Made by a program: the position numbers and the translations under genes
DNA from: Simiduia sp. 21SJ11W-1
GTDB taxonomy: Bacteria; Pseudomonadota; Gammaproteobacteria; Pseudomonadales; Cellvibrionaceae
Reading direction: 5' to 3'
DNA length: 64,000 nucleotides
Assembly (NCBI RefSeq): GCF_024138675.1
Contig: NZ_CP090959.1
Span: forward strand, 2,759,501-2,823,500
Notes under the pieces: generated by a model
Databases searched by the model: none
Seen by the model: the letters and a program-made list of their open reading frames with translations, nothing else
What the model was told of the DNA's origin: nothing
Shown: positions 35,909 through 45,095 of the stretch, piece by piece
How positions within the stretch are numbered: position 1 is the first letter of the stretch
How the letters are laid out: each line of letters begins with the position of its first letter

Positions 35909-36841
35909 CTAGCGCGCGCCGATAATCACGTCACCCAGTTCCAGCACGCGCTTATCTTTGGTAAGCGCCACCAAATCTGCGGTTTGCAAGTGGCGGCGGA
36001 ACTCGGTATCTGCCAACACTTCGGCCACGCGCGGGTGTGTTTTCACACGCTCTACCCGCCGGTAGGCATCCACCAATTGCGCGGCGGTTTCGCGCTCTAA
36101 TTGCAGATCTGTGAGGATTTCAAGCTCGCGCTGTAGCGCCCACAAATCTTGCACGGGTGCGGTTTCAATGAGTTGATCAAAGGTGGGGTCTTCGGTAAGG
36201 CCAAAGATATCGCCTGCGCGCAGCAGCGCTTGGGCATCGGGCGAGGTTAACAGCGCCGTAAACTCCGGCTGCACCGTTGTTTGCTGCAACAAGCGCACGC
36301 CCTTTACGGGCGAGAGCACAATGGCATTAACCAACTGGCTTACCGGTGACTCATTGGGCGTATCAAAGGCGTCTGTTTCATAGCCGTAATCAGACAGGGT
36401 GGTTGCGTCATCAAGCAGGTGCGAGGGCTGGCTTGCGCCTTCGAAATCCGGCTTAACGCCTGCCAAAAAGGCCACCAGGCCCGCCATTACCGCGCCGGCC
36501 AATACTCCCACACAGGCACCCATGATTTTCGAACCCCAGCCGAGGCCAGGTTCGGTTTCTTCTTGCTGGCGCTCCATGTAGCGGGTCATGAGGGTGCAGG
36601 CACCGGAATAGGCGAGCGCGAAAATCAGCCCGCCGAACACCAGCTGGTGGAAATACAGCGGCCAGCTAAACCACTGGCGGGTAAGCCCTAGCACCGGGCC
36701 CAGCAAGGCGCCGGTTACCACCAACGCCAATACCAAAAGCTGCAAACGAAACAAGCTGCGCGAGAAGCCCTGCAAAAAACCGCGGGTGCCCATGCCTACA
36801 ATCAGCGCGCATGCGGCCCAAAAAACCGGTGACTCAATCAT
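35909..36841 (-). CDS. CvpA-like membrane protein
   Basis: A 310-aa protein. The N-terminal half has four hydrophobic segments within about residues 8-135 (including LFRLQLLVLALVVTGALLG and IMGACVGVLAGAVMAGLVAF), with the R/GFLQGFSRSLFRL feature resembling CvpA family proteins. The C-terminal half (about 150-310) is soluble and charged, with a repeated theme of short helices (AQALLRAGDIFGLT, RRHLQTADLVALT) ending in LELGDVIIGAR. The domain after the membrane part is not recognised. CvpA in E. coli is linked to colicin V production and membrane function, but the role here is uncertain. It lies between the XRE regulator and tdh on the same strand. Confidence 0.65.
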   Translation of the reverse strand: MIESPVFWAACALIVGMGTRGFLQGFSRSLFRLQLLVLALVVTGALLGPVLGLTRQWFSWPLYFHQLVFGGLIFALAYSGACTLMTRYMERQQEETEPGLGWGSKIMGACVGVLAGAVMAGLVAFLAGVKPDFEGASQPSHLLDDATTLSDYGYETDAFDTPNESPVSQLVNAIVLSPVKGVRLLQQTTVQPEFTALLTSPDAQALLRAGDIFGLTEDPTFDQLIETAPVQDLWALQRELEILTDLQLERETAAQLVDAYRRVERVKTHPRVAEVLADTEFRRHLQTADLVALTKDKRVLELGDVIIGAR

Positions 36842-37009
36842 AAAATATGGGCCTTTCCATTTCCCTACCCCTTGGCAGCTCTACCTTGAGCTGCAGTGTA
36901 ATTCCAATATTTGGCAACGCCAGCCTGTTGCCGCCAAGTGCGTGGGGCGTGCGACGACCCGACACTTCCAGCCTAAAGCCTGCATCATTAACGCGGCCTT
37001 AACGCCCCG

Positions 37010-37645
37010 CTAGCGGCTGGTAACCCACAGCACCTGGGCATCGTCTTTGGAAACAGACACCAGGCAGTGGCCCATGCGCGCGTCGTAATAGATGCTATCG
37101 CCCTCGCCAAGTTTCACGGGCTCGTAAAATTCTGTGTACACCTCCACCTCGCCATGCAGCACCAGCATGAACTCTTCACCTTCGTGGCGCACCCAGTCTT
37201 CAAAATCGTCGAAACTGCGCGCGCGCACCGTACACTTAAAGGGCACCATTTTCTTGTCGCGCATTTGCGTGCACAACAATTCGTGCTCATAGGTGGTGGT
37301 GGGGTGCGGCGTGCCTTCACCCGCGCGGGTTATGTCGCGCCGGCCATTGGCCGTGGGCCCGTCTTGCGGGGGCACAAACAGCTGGGGGATGTCTATCCCC
37401 AAACCCGCCGTAAGCTTTTGTACGGCTTGGAATGTGGGGGAGATTTGTTCGTTTTCAATCTTTGAGAGCGTAGAACGCGCCAAACCCGTTAACCGGCTGG
37501 CCTCTTCCAGGGTGAGATTATTGGCCAGACGAATCTCTTTCAGGCGCTTGCCCAGCTGCAGCGGCTCTACAAACTTGCCGTCGTCTTTGCGGGCCACTTC
37601 CAACACTGAAGGCCCATCACCCTTTTTAAGCTCTTGATCGCTCAC
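37010..37645 (-). CDS. XRE-family regulator with cupin domain
   Basis: A 211-aa transcription factor. The helix-turn-helix is LGKRLKEIRLANNLTLEEAS, RLTGLARSTLSKIENEQ (about residues 30-85). The C-terminal cupin_2 barrel includes EGEEFMLVLHGEVEVYTEFY, LGEGDSIYYDARMGH and an end strand QVLWVTSR, and should bind a small ligand. The GTG at 37645 with AGGGGAAA just upstream is the best start. It is divergent from gcvP, with a 14-bp palindrome and a gcvP promoter in between, and upstream of the tdh-kbl region. Control of glycine/threonine breakdown is therefore the leading idea (inference). Confidence 0.85.
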   Translation of the reverse strand: MSDQELKKGDGPSVLEVARKDDGKFVEPLQLGKRLKEIRLANNLTLEEASRLTGLARSTLSKIENEQISPTFQAVQKLTAGLGIDIPQLFVPPQDGPTANGRRDITRAGEGTPHPTTTYEHELLCTQMRDKKMVPFKCTVRARSFDDFEDWVRHEGEEFMLVLHGEVEVYTEFYEPVKLGEGDSIYYDARMGHCLVSVSKDDAQVLWVTSR

Positions 37646-37778
37646 ACTTTCCCCTTTGGCCCTGGGCGCACGTTGAATGCGGCGCCGGGCGGATATGTCT
37701 CTGGGCAGGCCCAAAACGGCTGCGATAGTACACTTGAAGGCCGCAGGAAGCCACGTGCCGTAAGGATAATCACAAAAG

Positions 37779-37792
37779 TTTCCTATAGGAAA
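37779..37792. promoter_or_regulatory. 14-bp perfect palindrome, likely operator of the XRE-cupin regulator
   Basis: TTTCCTATAGGAAA is its own reverse complement. It lies in the 267-bp divergent region between the XRE-cupin gene and gcvP, 6 bp before the gcvP -35 box. Helix-turn-helix dimers commonly bind sites of this form. The pairing with this regulator is inferred from position. Confidence 0.65.
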
Positions 37793-37798
37793 TTTAAA

Positions 37799-37827
37799 TT
37801 GCTGATCAGGAAACCCCCTGCTACTAT
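37799..37827 (+). promoter_or_regulatory. gcvP: Putative sigma-70 promoter of gcvP
   Basis: TTGCTG (-35, 37799-37804) and TACTAT (-10, 37822-37827) are separated by 17 bp. The predicted mRNA starts about 37834, giving a leader of about 80 nt. No glycine riboswitch pattern was seen in that leader. Confidence 0.55.
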
Positions 37828-37912
37828 GCGCGCCTTAATTTCTGGCCGTTTAAGCTGCCCGCACGGCTGCTAGACTTGCCACTTTCTCCAGCTCTCGCGA
37901 CAGGTAGATCCC

Positions 37913-40786
37913 ATGACCAGCCGTATCCATCAGCTCGCCCATCACCGTGAATTTATCGGCCGTCACATCGGCCCCAACGCCCAGGATACCGAGGCCATGC
38001 TGGCGGCTCTGGGGGTTGCCAATATCGACGATCTGATTGAGCAAACCGTGCCTGCCAACATCCGCGGCAATACCGCAGCCGCCCTCGGCGAGCCGGTAAC
38101 CGAGGCCGAGGCACTCGCCTACCTGAAGCAGGTGGCCAGCCAGAACAAGGTGTTTAAAAGCTACATTGGCATGGGCTACCACGACACCCACGTACCCCAC
38201 GTGGTACTGCGCAACGTGCTGGAAAACCCCGGCTGGTACACCGCCTACACCCCCTACCAGCCAGAAATCGCCCAGGGGCGGTTGGAAGGCCTGCTGAACT
38301 TCCAGCAAATGATTATCGACCTCACCGGCATGGAGCTGGCCAACGCCTCCATGCTGGATGAAGGCACCGCCGCCGCCGAAGCCATGGCCATGTGCAAGCG
38401 CCAGATGCGCAAGAACAAGTCCAACACCTTCTTTGTGGCCGACGACACCCACCCGCAAACCATTGCCGTAATTCAAACCCGCGCACATCATTTCGGTTTT
38501 GAAGTGGTAGTGGGCAACCCGGAAACAGACCTGGATGGCCTTGAGTACTTCGGCGCGCTGCTGCAATACCCGGGCACCACAGGCGAGGTGAAAGACCTCA
38601 CCGCCATTATCGATAAAGTCCACGCTGCCGACGCCCTGGCCACCGTAGCCTGCGACCTGATGAGCCTCTTGCTGTACAAATCGCCCGGCGCCATGGGTGC
38701 CGACGTGGTAGTGGGCACTAATCAACGGTTTGGCGTACCCATGGGCTTTGGTGGCCCGCACGCCGGCTTTTTTGCCTTCCGCGATGCCTACAAGCGCTCG
38801 GCACCCGGGCGCATCATCGGCGTATCGGTAGATGCCCACGGCCGCACTGCCCTGCGCATGGCCATGCAAACCCGCGAGCAACACATCCGCCGCGAAAAGG
38901 CCAACTCCAACATTTGTACCTCGCAGGTACTGCTGGCGTTGATGTCTGTGTTTTACGCCATCTACCACGGCCCAGAGGGCTTGAAGCGCATTGCCACGCG
39001 CATTCACCACCTCACTAACATGCTGGCCAAAGGCCTGCAGGATGCCGGCTTCAAGCTGGCCCACAGCACCTGGTTCGACACCCTCACCATTGAGGTGGGT
39101 GCCAACCAACAGGCCCTGTTCGATAAAGCCATTGCCGCCGAGATCAACCTGCGCAAGGTGGGCACCGATTGCCTGGGCATCAGCCTGAACGAAACAACCA
39201 CTGCCGACGATCTGGCCGCGCTGCTGGCGGTATTCGGCGTGCAGGCAGATATCGGTGCACTGGATGCCGGCGCCCAAAGCCCCATTACCGGCGAGCTGGA
39301 GCGCAAACTGCCCTACATGACCCACCCGGTGTTCAACAGCTACCACTCAGAAACCGAAATGCTGCGCTACTTGAAGCGCCTGGAATCACGCGATCTGGCC
39401 CTGAACCAGGCCATGATTCCCCTCGGCTCTTGCACCATGAAGCTGAACGCCACCGCCGAGATGATCCCGGTAACCTGGCCCGAGTTTGGTAAAATGCACC
39501 CCTTCGCACCTATCGATCAGGCCAAGGGCTACAGCCAGCTGTTTGAAGAGCTGCAAGAGATGCTCAAGGCCTGCACCGGCTACGATGCCATCTCCCTGCA
39601 GCCCAACGCCGGCTCCCAGGGCGAGTACGCAGGGCTTGTGGCCATCAAGAAGTACCACGAAGCCAACGGCGAGTTCGACCGCAACATCTGCCTGATTCCG
39701 CAATCGGCCCACGGTACAAACCCCGCCACCGCTATGATGGTGAGCATGAAAGTGGTGGTGGTAAATTGCGATAAGCACGGCAACGTGGATTTGGCAGACC
39801 TCAAAGCCAAAATAGACACCCACGGCAAACAAATTGCCGCACTGATGGTGACCTACCCCTCCACCCACGGCGTGTTTGAAGAAGGCATCACCGAAATTTG
39901 CGACATGGTGCATGCCGTGGGCGCGCAGGTGTACATAGACGGCGCCAACATGAACGCGCTGGTGGGCGTGGCCGCGCCCGGCAAGTTCGGCGGCGATGTA
40001 TCGCACCTGAACCTGCACAAAACCTTCTGCATTCCCCACGGCGGCGGCGGCCCGGGCATGGGCCCCATTGGTGTGGGTAAACATCTGGAACCCTTCCTGG
40101 CAGGCCACCCGGTGCAACCGGTGCCCGGCACAGACCCAAGCAATGGCACCATTTCAGCGGCACCCTGGGGCTCGGCCTCCATTCTGCCCATCAGCTGGAT
40201 GTACATTAAAATGATGGGCGGCGAAGGCATGAAGGCGGCCACCGAATACGCCATTTTGAACGCCAACTACATTGCCAAAAAGCTTGGCGAGCACTTCCCG
40301 ATTTTGTACAAAGGCAAAAGCGGATTTGTGGCGCACGAGTGTTTGCTGGATTTGCGCCCCATGAAAGAGGCAAGCGGCGTTACCGAAGAAGATTTCGCCA
40401 AGCGCCTGATGGACTACGGTTTCCACGCGCCAACCATGAGCTTCCCGGTGGCCGGCACGCTGATGATCGAACCCACAGAATCCGAAGCCAAGGTAGAGCT
40501 GGATCGCTTCATAGAAGCCATGATCAGCATTCGCAATGAAGTGGCCAAAGTGGAATCTGGCGAATACAGCGCCGATAACAACCCGCTGGTAAAAGCCCCA
40601 CACACCCAGGAAGACGTACTGGCCGACACCTGGGATCGCCCCTACACCCGCGAAATCGCCGTGCGCCCCACGGAGTTCCTTAAGGGCCACAAATACTGGC
40701 CCACCGTGAACCGAATCGACAATGTGTACGGCGACCGCAATTTGATTTGCACCTGCCCGAGCATTGAGAACTATCGGGAAGATTGA
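37913..40786 (+). CDS. gcvP: Glycine dehydrogenase (decarboxylating), P-protein
   Basis: A 957-aa single-chain P-protein of the glycine cleavage system. It decarboxylates glycine with PLP and passes the aminomethyl group to the lipoyl H-protein. The N-terminal ([20 protein letters not shown]) and C-terminal (inactive and active) halves are fused as in Proteobacteria. PLP lysine is Lys703 in LNLHKTFC, followed by the glycine-rich loop [15 protein letters not shown]. Length equals E. coli GcvP (957). The T and H genes are not next to it. The product route from threonine via Tdh and Kbl ends in glycine, so this gene fits its neighbours. Confidence 0.97.
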   Translation: MTSRIHQLAHHREFIGRHIGPNAQDTEAMLAALGVANIDDLIEQTVPANIRGNTAAALGEPVTEAEALAYLKQVASQNKVFKSYIGMGYHDTHVPHVVLRNVLENPGWYTAYTPYQPEIAQGRLEGLLNFQQMIIDLTGMELANASMLDEGTAAAEAMAMCKRQMRKNKSNTFFVADDTHPQTIAVIQTRAHHFGFEVVVGNPETDLDGLEYFGALLQYPGTTGEVKDLTAIIDKVHAADALATVACDLMSLLLYKSPGAMGADVVVGTNQRFGVPMGFGGPHAGFFAFRDAYKRSAPGRIIGVSVDAHGRTALRMAMQTREQHIRREKANSNICTSQVLLALMSVFYAIYHGPEGLKRIATRIHHLTNMLAKGLQDAGFKLAHSTWFDTLTIEVGANQQALFDKAIAAEINLRKVGTDCLGISLNETTTADDLAALLAVFGVQADIGALDAGAQSPITGELERKLPYMTHPVFNSYHSETEMLRYLKRLESRDLALNQAMIPLGSCTMKLNATAEMIPVTWPEFGKMHPFAPIDQAKGYSQLFEELQEMLKACTGYDAISLQPNAGSQGEYAGLVAIKKYHEANGEFDRNICLIPQSAHGTNPATAMMVSMKVVVVNCDKHGNVDLADLKAKIDTHGKQIAALMVTYPSTHGVFEEGITEICDMVHAVGAQVYIDGANMNALVGVAAPGKFGGDVSHLNLHKTFCIPHGGGGPGMGPIGVGKHLEPFLAGHPVQPVPGTDPSNGTISAAPWGSASILPISWMYIKMMGGEGMKAATEYAILNANYIAKKLGEHFPILYKGKSGFVAHECLLDLRPMKEASGVTEEDFAKRLMDYGFHAPTMSFPVAGTLMIEPTESEAKVELDRFIEAMISIRNEVAKVESGEYSADNNPLVKAPHTQEDVLADTWDRPYTREIAVRPTEFLKGHKYWPTVNRIDNVYGDRNLICTCPSIENYRED

Positions 40787-40819
40787 TTGATTATAGGTTG
40801 ATTGATTGGGTTTATCCGA

Positions 40820-40842
40820 AGGGCGCTTAGGCGCCCTTTTTT
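40820..40842 (+). terminator. Intrinsic terminator of gcvP
   Basis: A 7-bp stem (AGGGCGC / GCGCCCT), loop TTAG, followed by TTTTT, 34 nt after the stop. Confidence 0.92.
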
Positions 40843-41042
40843 CATGGCCCTTTTTCAGCCCGTAACGAAGTCACCTTTCCCCCCAAATACCCTCAAAGCA
40901 ACATAATACATACGTACCAACAAGCGAAATTTTGCTATGTCGCGCCTCAGCAAATCCTTATCATTAGGGCTCAAAACACTAACTGTAGCCACTAGCCAAA
41001 CCAGTAAACCAATTAATTGGATACACGCCAAAAGGAATCGAC

Positions 41043-41828
41043 ATGAACCAACAGGAAGTTTTGTCGTTTACTGCAAATCAATCCGAAGCCTATATATTTT
41101 CCCTAGAGAGCCTTTTAAAAGAAGCGTCTGAGAAACTGGGGAAATCACTTGAAGATTTTGACACTGGCACCGCAAAAACGTTAGGCGGATTCTATTCACC
41201 CGCTCAAGACCTACTCTTAGCCACTAAAATAATGTCAGAATTAGGGATAAATGGGCAGATCGTAACAAAGCGAGTCAACAATAAAACCTACATTATCCTA
41301 AAAGGAAATCCCGGTTTACGTCAGGTACTAAGGGGTACGAGGTATCTTGCGTCAAACCCTAAAATCATTAAATTTGCAATTGGTACACAGGGCGTTAATA
41401 GAACCATTGCCAAGGGTGGAATTGTAACCTTATTAGTCACCATCCCCCTATCAGTTGTAGATATCATTCTTCAGGACAGCGTTACTGTAGGCAAAGTGGT
41501 TGGCACCATTTCAACAGACATTGCCAAAGTATTAGTTTCCGCTGGCATAGGGTCTCTAGCTGCCATGGCAGTTGGCGCAGTGACAACCCTAGCAGCAGGC
41601 CCTCTAATCGCAGCTATATTTGTCGGCATTGCCGCTTCAGTTGCCCTAGAAAGTCTTGATCAAAAATATGGAATCACAGACAAGCTAATCAAAGCAATCG
41701 ATGATGAGTTGAACAGCCTTTACAACAAAACAATTGGCGAGTTTGTTAGAGGAATCCGGCAAGTTGAAGCCGTTCTCGAATACCAAATTAGAAATGGATT
41801 GCCCGTAGGAAGAGGAATCTTCTACTAA
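41043..41828 (+). CDS. Unknown protein with YafU-like hydrophobic hairpin; candidate pore-forming toxin
   Basis: A 261-aa protein. Residues 1-115 are soluble and helical, with no known domain. From about 122 to 205 come strongly hydrophobic stretches rich in Ala, Gly and Ile (GGIVTLLVTIPLSVVDIIL; SAGIGSLAAMAVGAVTTLAA; GPLIAAIFVGIAASVALESL), then a hydrophilic helix (DQKYGITDKLIKAIDDELN) and a short tail. This layout recalls E. coli YafU and membrane-inserting ends of some secreted toxins (from memory). No signal peptide. A small three-TM protein gene starts 7 nt downstream, as immunity genes do. Ribosome-binding site AAGGA; codon use is AT-richer than neighbours, suggesting recent acquisition. 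Toxin activity is inference. Confidence 0.5.
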   Translation: MNQQEVLSFTANQSEAYIFSLESLLKEASEKLGKSLEDFDTGTAKTLGGFYSPAQDLLLATKIMSELGINGQIVTKRVNNKTYIILKGNPGLRQVLRGTRYLASNPKIIKFAIGTQGVNRTIAKGGIVTLLVTIPLSVVDIILQDSVTVGKVVGTISTDIAKVLVSAGIGSLAAMAVGAVTTLAAGPLIAAIFVGIAASVALESLDQKYGITDKLIKAIDDELNSLYNKTIGEFVRGIRQVEAVLEYQIRNGLPVGRGIFY

Positions 41829-41835
41829 CATAGTA

Positions 41836-42231
41836 ATGAATAAGAAACTGGCGCACTTAATATTACTAACCCTCGATATAGGTGCAATCCTTGGTGCCTA
41901 TATTGCCTATCAACATGCTAGAACTACGTTGTCTAGCATTAGCATGGGGGTCGAGGAAATCGCCTTTGAAAGCTCAGTCTTCTACTATTTTTTTGCGCTT
42001 ATTATTCCAGCACTACACGCTACAACACTTCTCCATAACATTCGCAGAAGAAACACCAAGCACACAGCCATAATTAATACCGGCTTAGCCATCATTATAC
42101 TAACAATAATCGCAGCAAAGCACATGGCAACCAACAATATAGAATCTGCACTGGCAAACGCCAACTACAAACCTTGCGAATATTTAAACAAAGGAAAATT
42201 CGAACGTGCCACTTACAATAAACAGTGCTAA
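41836..42231 (+). CDS. Small membrane protein, candidate immunity protein
   Basis: A 131-aa protein with three hydrophobic segments (HLILLTLDIGAILGAYIAY; VFYYFFALIIPALHATTLL; AIINTGLAIIILTIIAA) and a short hydrophilic end carrying two cysteines (KPCEYLN and final YNKQC). It begins 7 nt after the putative pore-former without a clear ribosome-binding site, so coupled translation is likely. Immunity proteins to pore-forming toxins are typically small inner-membrane proteins of this kind, but nothing in the sequence proves it. AT-rich like its partner. I do not recognise a named family. Confidence 0.5.
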   Translation: MNKKLAHLILLTLDIGAILGAYIAYQHARTTLSSISMGVEEIAFESSVFYYFFALIIPALHATTLLHNIRRRNTKHTAIINTGLAIIILTIIAAKHMATNNIESALANANYKPCEYLNKGKFERATYNKQC

Positions 42232-42643
42232 TTTGGCATTTTTACTCGTGCTTCTCATGAGCGCCCCTACACTTGCAAGCAGTGAAGTAAATTGCCGGAT
42301 TGATTCCGACAGTTTCTTAGAGCCTGGTTACCAAGAAATCCAATCTGAAAGCGTCATACTATCTGACGCACCTGGAACGCCTAATGGCCGTAGAAAAATA
42401 TATTCCGCTGCAAATATCGACATTTTTGTCAGCACATCTGGCTACACAAGAACCAGCGAAGGGATTACCCTAGGCACCTACGACATTCAATTAGTAGACC
42501 GCTTAAAAAAGCAATCAATTGCCACAACATCTGCAAGCGATGGTCACAAAATGGCAGTGCTAACACTAACCGAAATGGATGATAAACGATCCCCCACAAA
42601 CCGCCTGATAGTTACCTGCTTTGGAGCCACCCGCCTCCAGTAG
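42206..42643 (+). CDS. Unknown secreted protein
   Basis: A 145-aa protein with a Sec signal peptide (LAFLLVLLMSAPTLASS) and a small beta-rich mature part with two cysteines (VNCRIDSD and VTCFGATRL), which probably form one disulphide. No family is recognised. It starts at GTG 42206 with AAGGA 10 nt before, overlapping the preceding gene by 26 nt, so the three genes are one operon. A periplasmic accessory or second immunity protein is possible. Confidence 0.55.
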   Translation: MPLTINSANLAFLLVLLMSAPTLASSEVNCRIDSDSFLEPGYQEIQSESVILSDAPGTPNGRRKIYSAANIDIFVSTSGYTRTSEGITLGTYDIQLVDRLKKQSIATTSASDGHKMAVLTLTEMDDKRSPTNRLIVTCFGATRLQ

Positions 42644-43050
42644 AAATGAAGCAAGCTTGGAGTTCACAGGAGCAGGCAGCCTGATACCGCGTTTGTATAA
42701 CCTTAAAGCAGCCTGCCCCTTGGTCGTTCGTCTCTACCAGTGGCCGGGTGACAGGGCAGGAATCGCCTGCACGCTAACGTGTAAACTTCGCACTTCAGGT
42801 ACAGCCACTCTCACTAAGCTAGCGGTGGGCCAAGCCCACAGCAATCTGCGAACCCCACCAAACTGATACGCCCGTGCAGCCACTTTGATCAATATGCAAC
42901 CAGCATCCCTTCAACTTCTAAGACCAAGGTCGCAATTTTCAGCACATATAAGCCTACACACCAAACCCGCACACAAATCCTTTTATACTCGCGCGAGATT
43001 GCCCAGTTATACCCACAGGGCTGGAGCTGTAAGCCTAAAAGGATGTTCCT
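42644..43050. other. Gene-free stretch between two unknown modules
   Basis: About 400 nt without a credible gene. It holds CCTGCCC (42712-42718) and GGGCAGG (42754-42760) as a widely spaced inverted repeat, a TATACT box (42984-42989) that may be a -10 element, and the palindrome CTCGCGCGAG (42989-42998) just behind it. No integron attC core was found. Confidence 0.4.
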
Positions 43051-44259
43051 ATGTTGCTAGACGCAAACCCCGTCTCCCGCTGCCACATCATCGCAGGTGA
43101 AAAATCAGGCAAGCCTGTCTACATCACCCCGCAAGCCAAAACCATCTACGACGAACTCTACAAGCTGGCCAAGCGCAATAACTACTGGGCACAAACAACG
43201 GTCAAAGGCATTCAAGAACTGGCTGCCGGCCGCCTGCACATGAACAACATCTTTGTTCACCCAGGCTCTGCCCGCCGCGATGGCAAGGAAGAGTTTGTGG
43301 TGGTACTCCCCGGCTGTAAGGTCACTGCAGAGAAACTGGATGGCGATGGGTATAAACTGTTGTATTTTGAGCCTGATGCGCATTATTTTGAATTGCTGCC
43401 AGAGGATGCAAGACCAGGCCTTTATCGAGCAGAGCATAAGAATAGAGGCTGGCTTAGCCGTCCAGTAAAGGATGGATCTGTCAATAAAAGAGACGATTAC
43501 GTGATTGTGGTCAGCGACAGCGGGCATGGACAAACAGAGGATGCCATAGATGCTGCAGCGGCAAGCGCGGGGGCCACGCCGTTCTTTAGCGGTAAACAGG
43601 TAGAGCGAATTGGATTCGATTATCATTACACTCCAGGAGACAAGCGAATCGGCGGGCTTCGTAATTTAAGGAAAGCACTCCGTCCATTGGATATGGAAGA
43701 CCTGAATGGTTCCGCGCTATTGCTAGCTAAGTCTATGGCCTCTGCGAGTAAGCAAAAGGGTATTGTGTGGGTATCTGAGCGTGGCGGCTCTGCCATACTT
43801 TCCCAGGCCCTTAAAATCCTATCCACTCAAGGTGTCAAACTAAAAGATCATCACCTTTTTATGCTTGAACCCACAACAACCACGAAAGATGCTATTGAAT
43901 CAGCAATCAAACTGGAAATGAAGTTTGAGAGAAATGTGGCCAAGGTTGGATTTTTGAATGTCGTTGGAAATAGCGGTCAACTTGGGGCAATTACGGCCCG
44001 ACTTAAGGATAAAAGCTATACACGTAAAATGGCTAGCGTTGATTTTGTTAAACAGGGCCTTACAATCCAAGGTGGAATAGCCGCCGTGGGCACGCTTCTT
44101 GCGGCCGGAGGAGCCACTGTGAGTGCACCGGCAGTCCCCGCTATTATTAGCTTTATCGCAGCGGTGGCTGGCGGAACCGTCGGTGGCGTTGCGGCTGCCT
44201 CAACTGTGACGGAGCAAATTGCACCCAAACTACATCACCGAATAAAGGCGCAACTGTAA
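43051..44259 (+). CDS. Unknown 402-aa protein with hydrophobic glycine-rich C-terminus
   Basis: I do not recognise this protein. Residues 1-125 are mixed alpha/beta (ITPQAKTIYDELYKLAKRNN, GKEEFVVVLPGCKVTAEKLD). The middle (about 145-320) has a hydrophobic strand DDYVIVVSDSGHGQTEDAID and a segment WVSERGGSAILSQALKIL that recalls the strand-turn-helix of alpha/beta hydrolases but lacks a clear catalytic serine pattern. The last part (about 345-390) is a long Gly/Ala hydrophobic run (TIQGGIAAVGTLLAAGGATV, SFIAAVAGGTVGGVAAAS) able to enter membranes. No signal peptide. Ribosome-binding site AAAAGGA. Its stop overlaps the next start (TAATG). An effector with its partner is one possibility. Confidence 0.6.
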   Translation: MLLDANPVSRCHIIAGEKSGKPVYITPQAKTIYDELYKLAKRNNYWAQTTVKGIQELAAGRLHMNNIFVHPGSARRDGKEEFVVVLPGCKVTAEKLDGDGYKLLYFEPDAHYFELLPEDARPGLYRAEHKNRGWLSRPVKDGSVNKRDDYVIVVSDSGHGQTEDAIDAAAASAGATPFFSGKQVERIGFDYHYTPGDKRIGGLRNLRKALRPLDMEDLNGSALLLAKSMASASKQKGIVWVSERGGSAILSQALKILSTQGVKLKDHHLFMLEPTTTTKDAIESAIKLEMKFERNVAKVGFLNVVGNSGQLGAITARLKDKSYTRKMASVDFVKQGLTIQGGIAAVGTLLAAGGATVSAPAVPAIISFIAAVAGGTVGGVAAASTVTEQIAPKLHHRIKAQL

Positions 44260-45095
44260 TGCTTTCAAGTCTAAGCGCTGTTCGAACGAAGCTGAGAACG
44301 CCGACATATCCGGTCAACGCTGTCTTTCCTCTTTCATGGTTAAAAACGTCAGTCACCATAAAAGCAGCTGGCAATAGTGTTATGTTCACTGCCCCTATCC
44401 ACTATCCAAAGGTACCGGCGGCGAGCAGAGAAATCCTAGCCAAGGGAGACGTTTTGGAATATGGGTACTCAGATGACATCCCAAAGGAAGTCGTCGAGCC
44501 CATTATTGAGTCCTGGAATGCGTTTGCAAGAACATGGTCATTCAATGCGCCCTGGTGGGGAGGCAGTGTCGCCCAAATCTCAATGGCGATAGAAATAGTA
44601 AAACCCAAGAGGCTCAAAGAATCAGCGGATCTCTTGTCCTATCCTGCGCTCAAGTACGCAGCAGCTGAATATATTGAAGCTAACTACCACCATATTTATG
44701 TTAATAACGAGCGACTGACGTTATATAGCGGTCCTGAACAATGGGCCGTTGGTCATAGTAAAAATTCGCCGTATATATCCGTTTCCATGCTGCGCCAGGG
44801 CGGTCACACAAGGGAGATATTGAATTTTTTCCCGCTAGATCGAGAAAGGCTTTTGTGTTTTGGATTCAACCTCTATCGTGGAGGCAAGGCAGCAAGTGAA
44901 CAGGAAGTTGAAAAACAGATTCCTGCCGCGCCAATGATCAAGCTGATCAATGACCTAATGTCTTCCGTAGAAATACACCGCAAAGGCGATAATGAGTCAG
45001 AAGCTGGATTCTCGGATGAAAAATTCATTGAAGAAGCAAAAGCCAACCCACTTACGACTGACAAACCGGAATCTTTTTCACAGCATGCGAGTTAA
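44259..45095 (+). CDS. Unknown 278-aa protein coupled to the preceding gene
   Basis: A cytoplasmic-looking protein with no recognised domain. Visible features are an N-terminal Pro/Val region (RTPTYPVNAVFPLSWLKTSV), a Trp-rich centre (IIESWNAFARTWSFNAPWWG), several aromatic segments (YIEANYHHIYVNNERLTLYS) and an acidic, disorder-like tail after about residue 235. The ATG shares one base with the stop before it (TAATG), so the two proteins are made together, probably in fixed ratio. It could be an immunity, chaperone or subunit partner. A terminator follows 85 nt downstream. Confidence 0.6.
   Translation: MLSSLSAVRTKLRTPTYPVNAVFPLSWLKTSVTIKAAGNSVMFTAPIHYPKVPAASREILAKGDVLEYGYSDDIPKEVVEPIIESWNAFARTWSFNAPWWGGSVAQISMAIEIVKPKRLKESADLLSYPALKYAAAEYIEANYHHIYVNNERLTLYSGPEQWAVGHSKNSPYISVSMLRQGGHTREILNFFPLDRERLLCFGFNLYRGGKAASEQEVEKQIPAAPMIKLINDLMSSVEIHRKGDNESEAGFSDEKFIEEAKANPLTTDKPESFSQHAS

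Noticed and set aside
35006-36100. Open frame of 364 codons on the plus strand
   Set aside because: Antisense to tdh and the CvpA-like gene; no recognisable domain.
37828-37912. Possible glycine riboswitch before gcvP
   Set aside because: The leader is only about 80 nt and shows no tandem aptamer-like pattern.
37850-39346. Long open frame of 498 codons on the minus strand
   Set aside because: It lies wholly antisense to gcvP, has low-complexity His/Gly/Val composition from reversed codons, and no family features.
42644-43050. Possible integron cassette or attC site
   Set aside because: No RYYYAAC/GTTRRRY core pair and no integrase in the window; only a weak spaced inverted repeat is seen.
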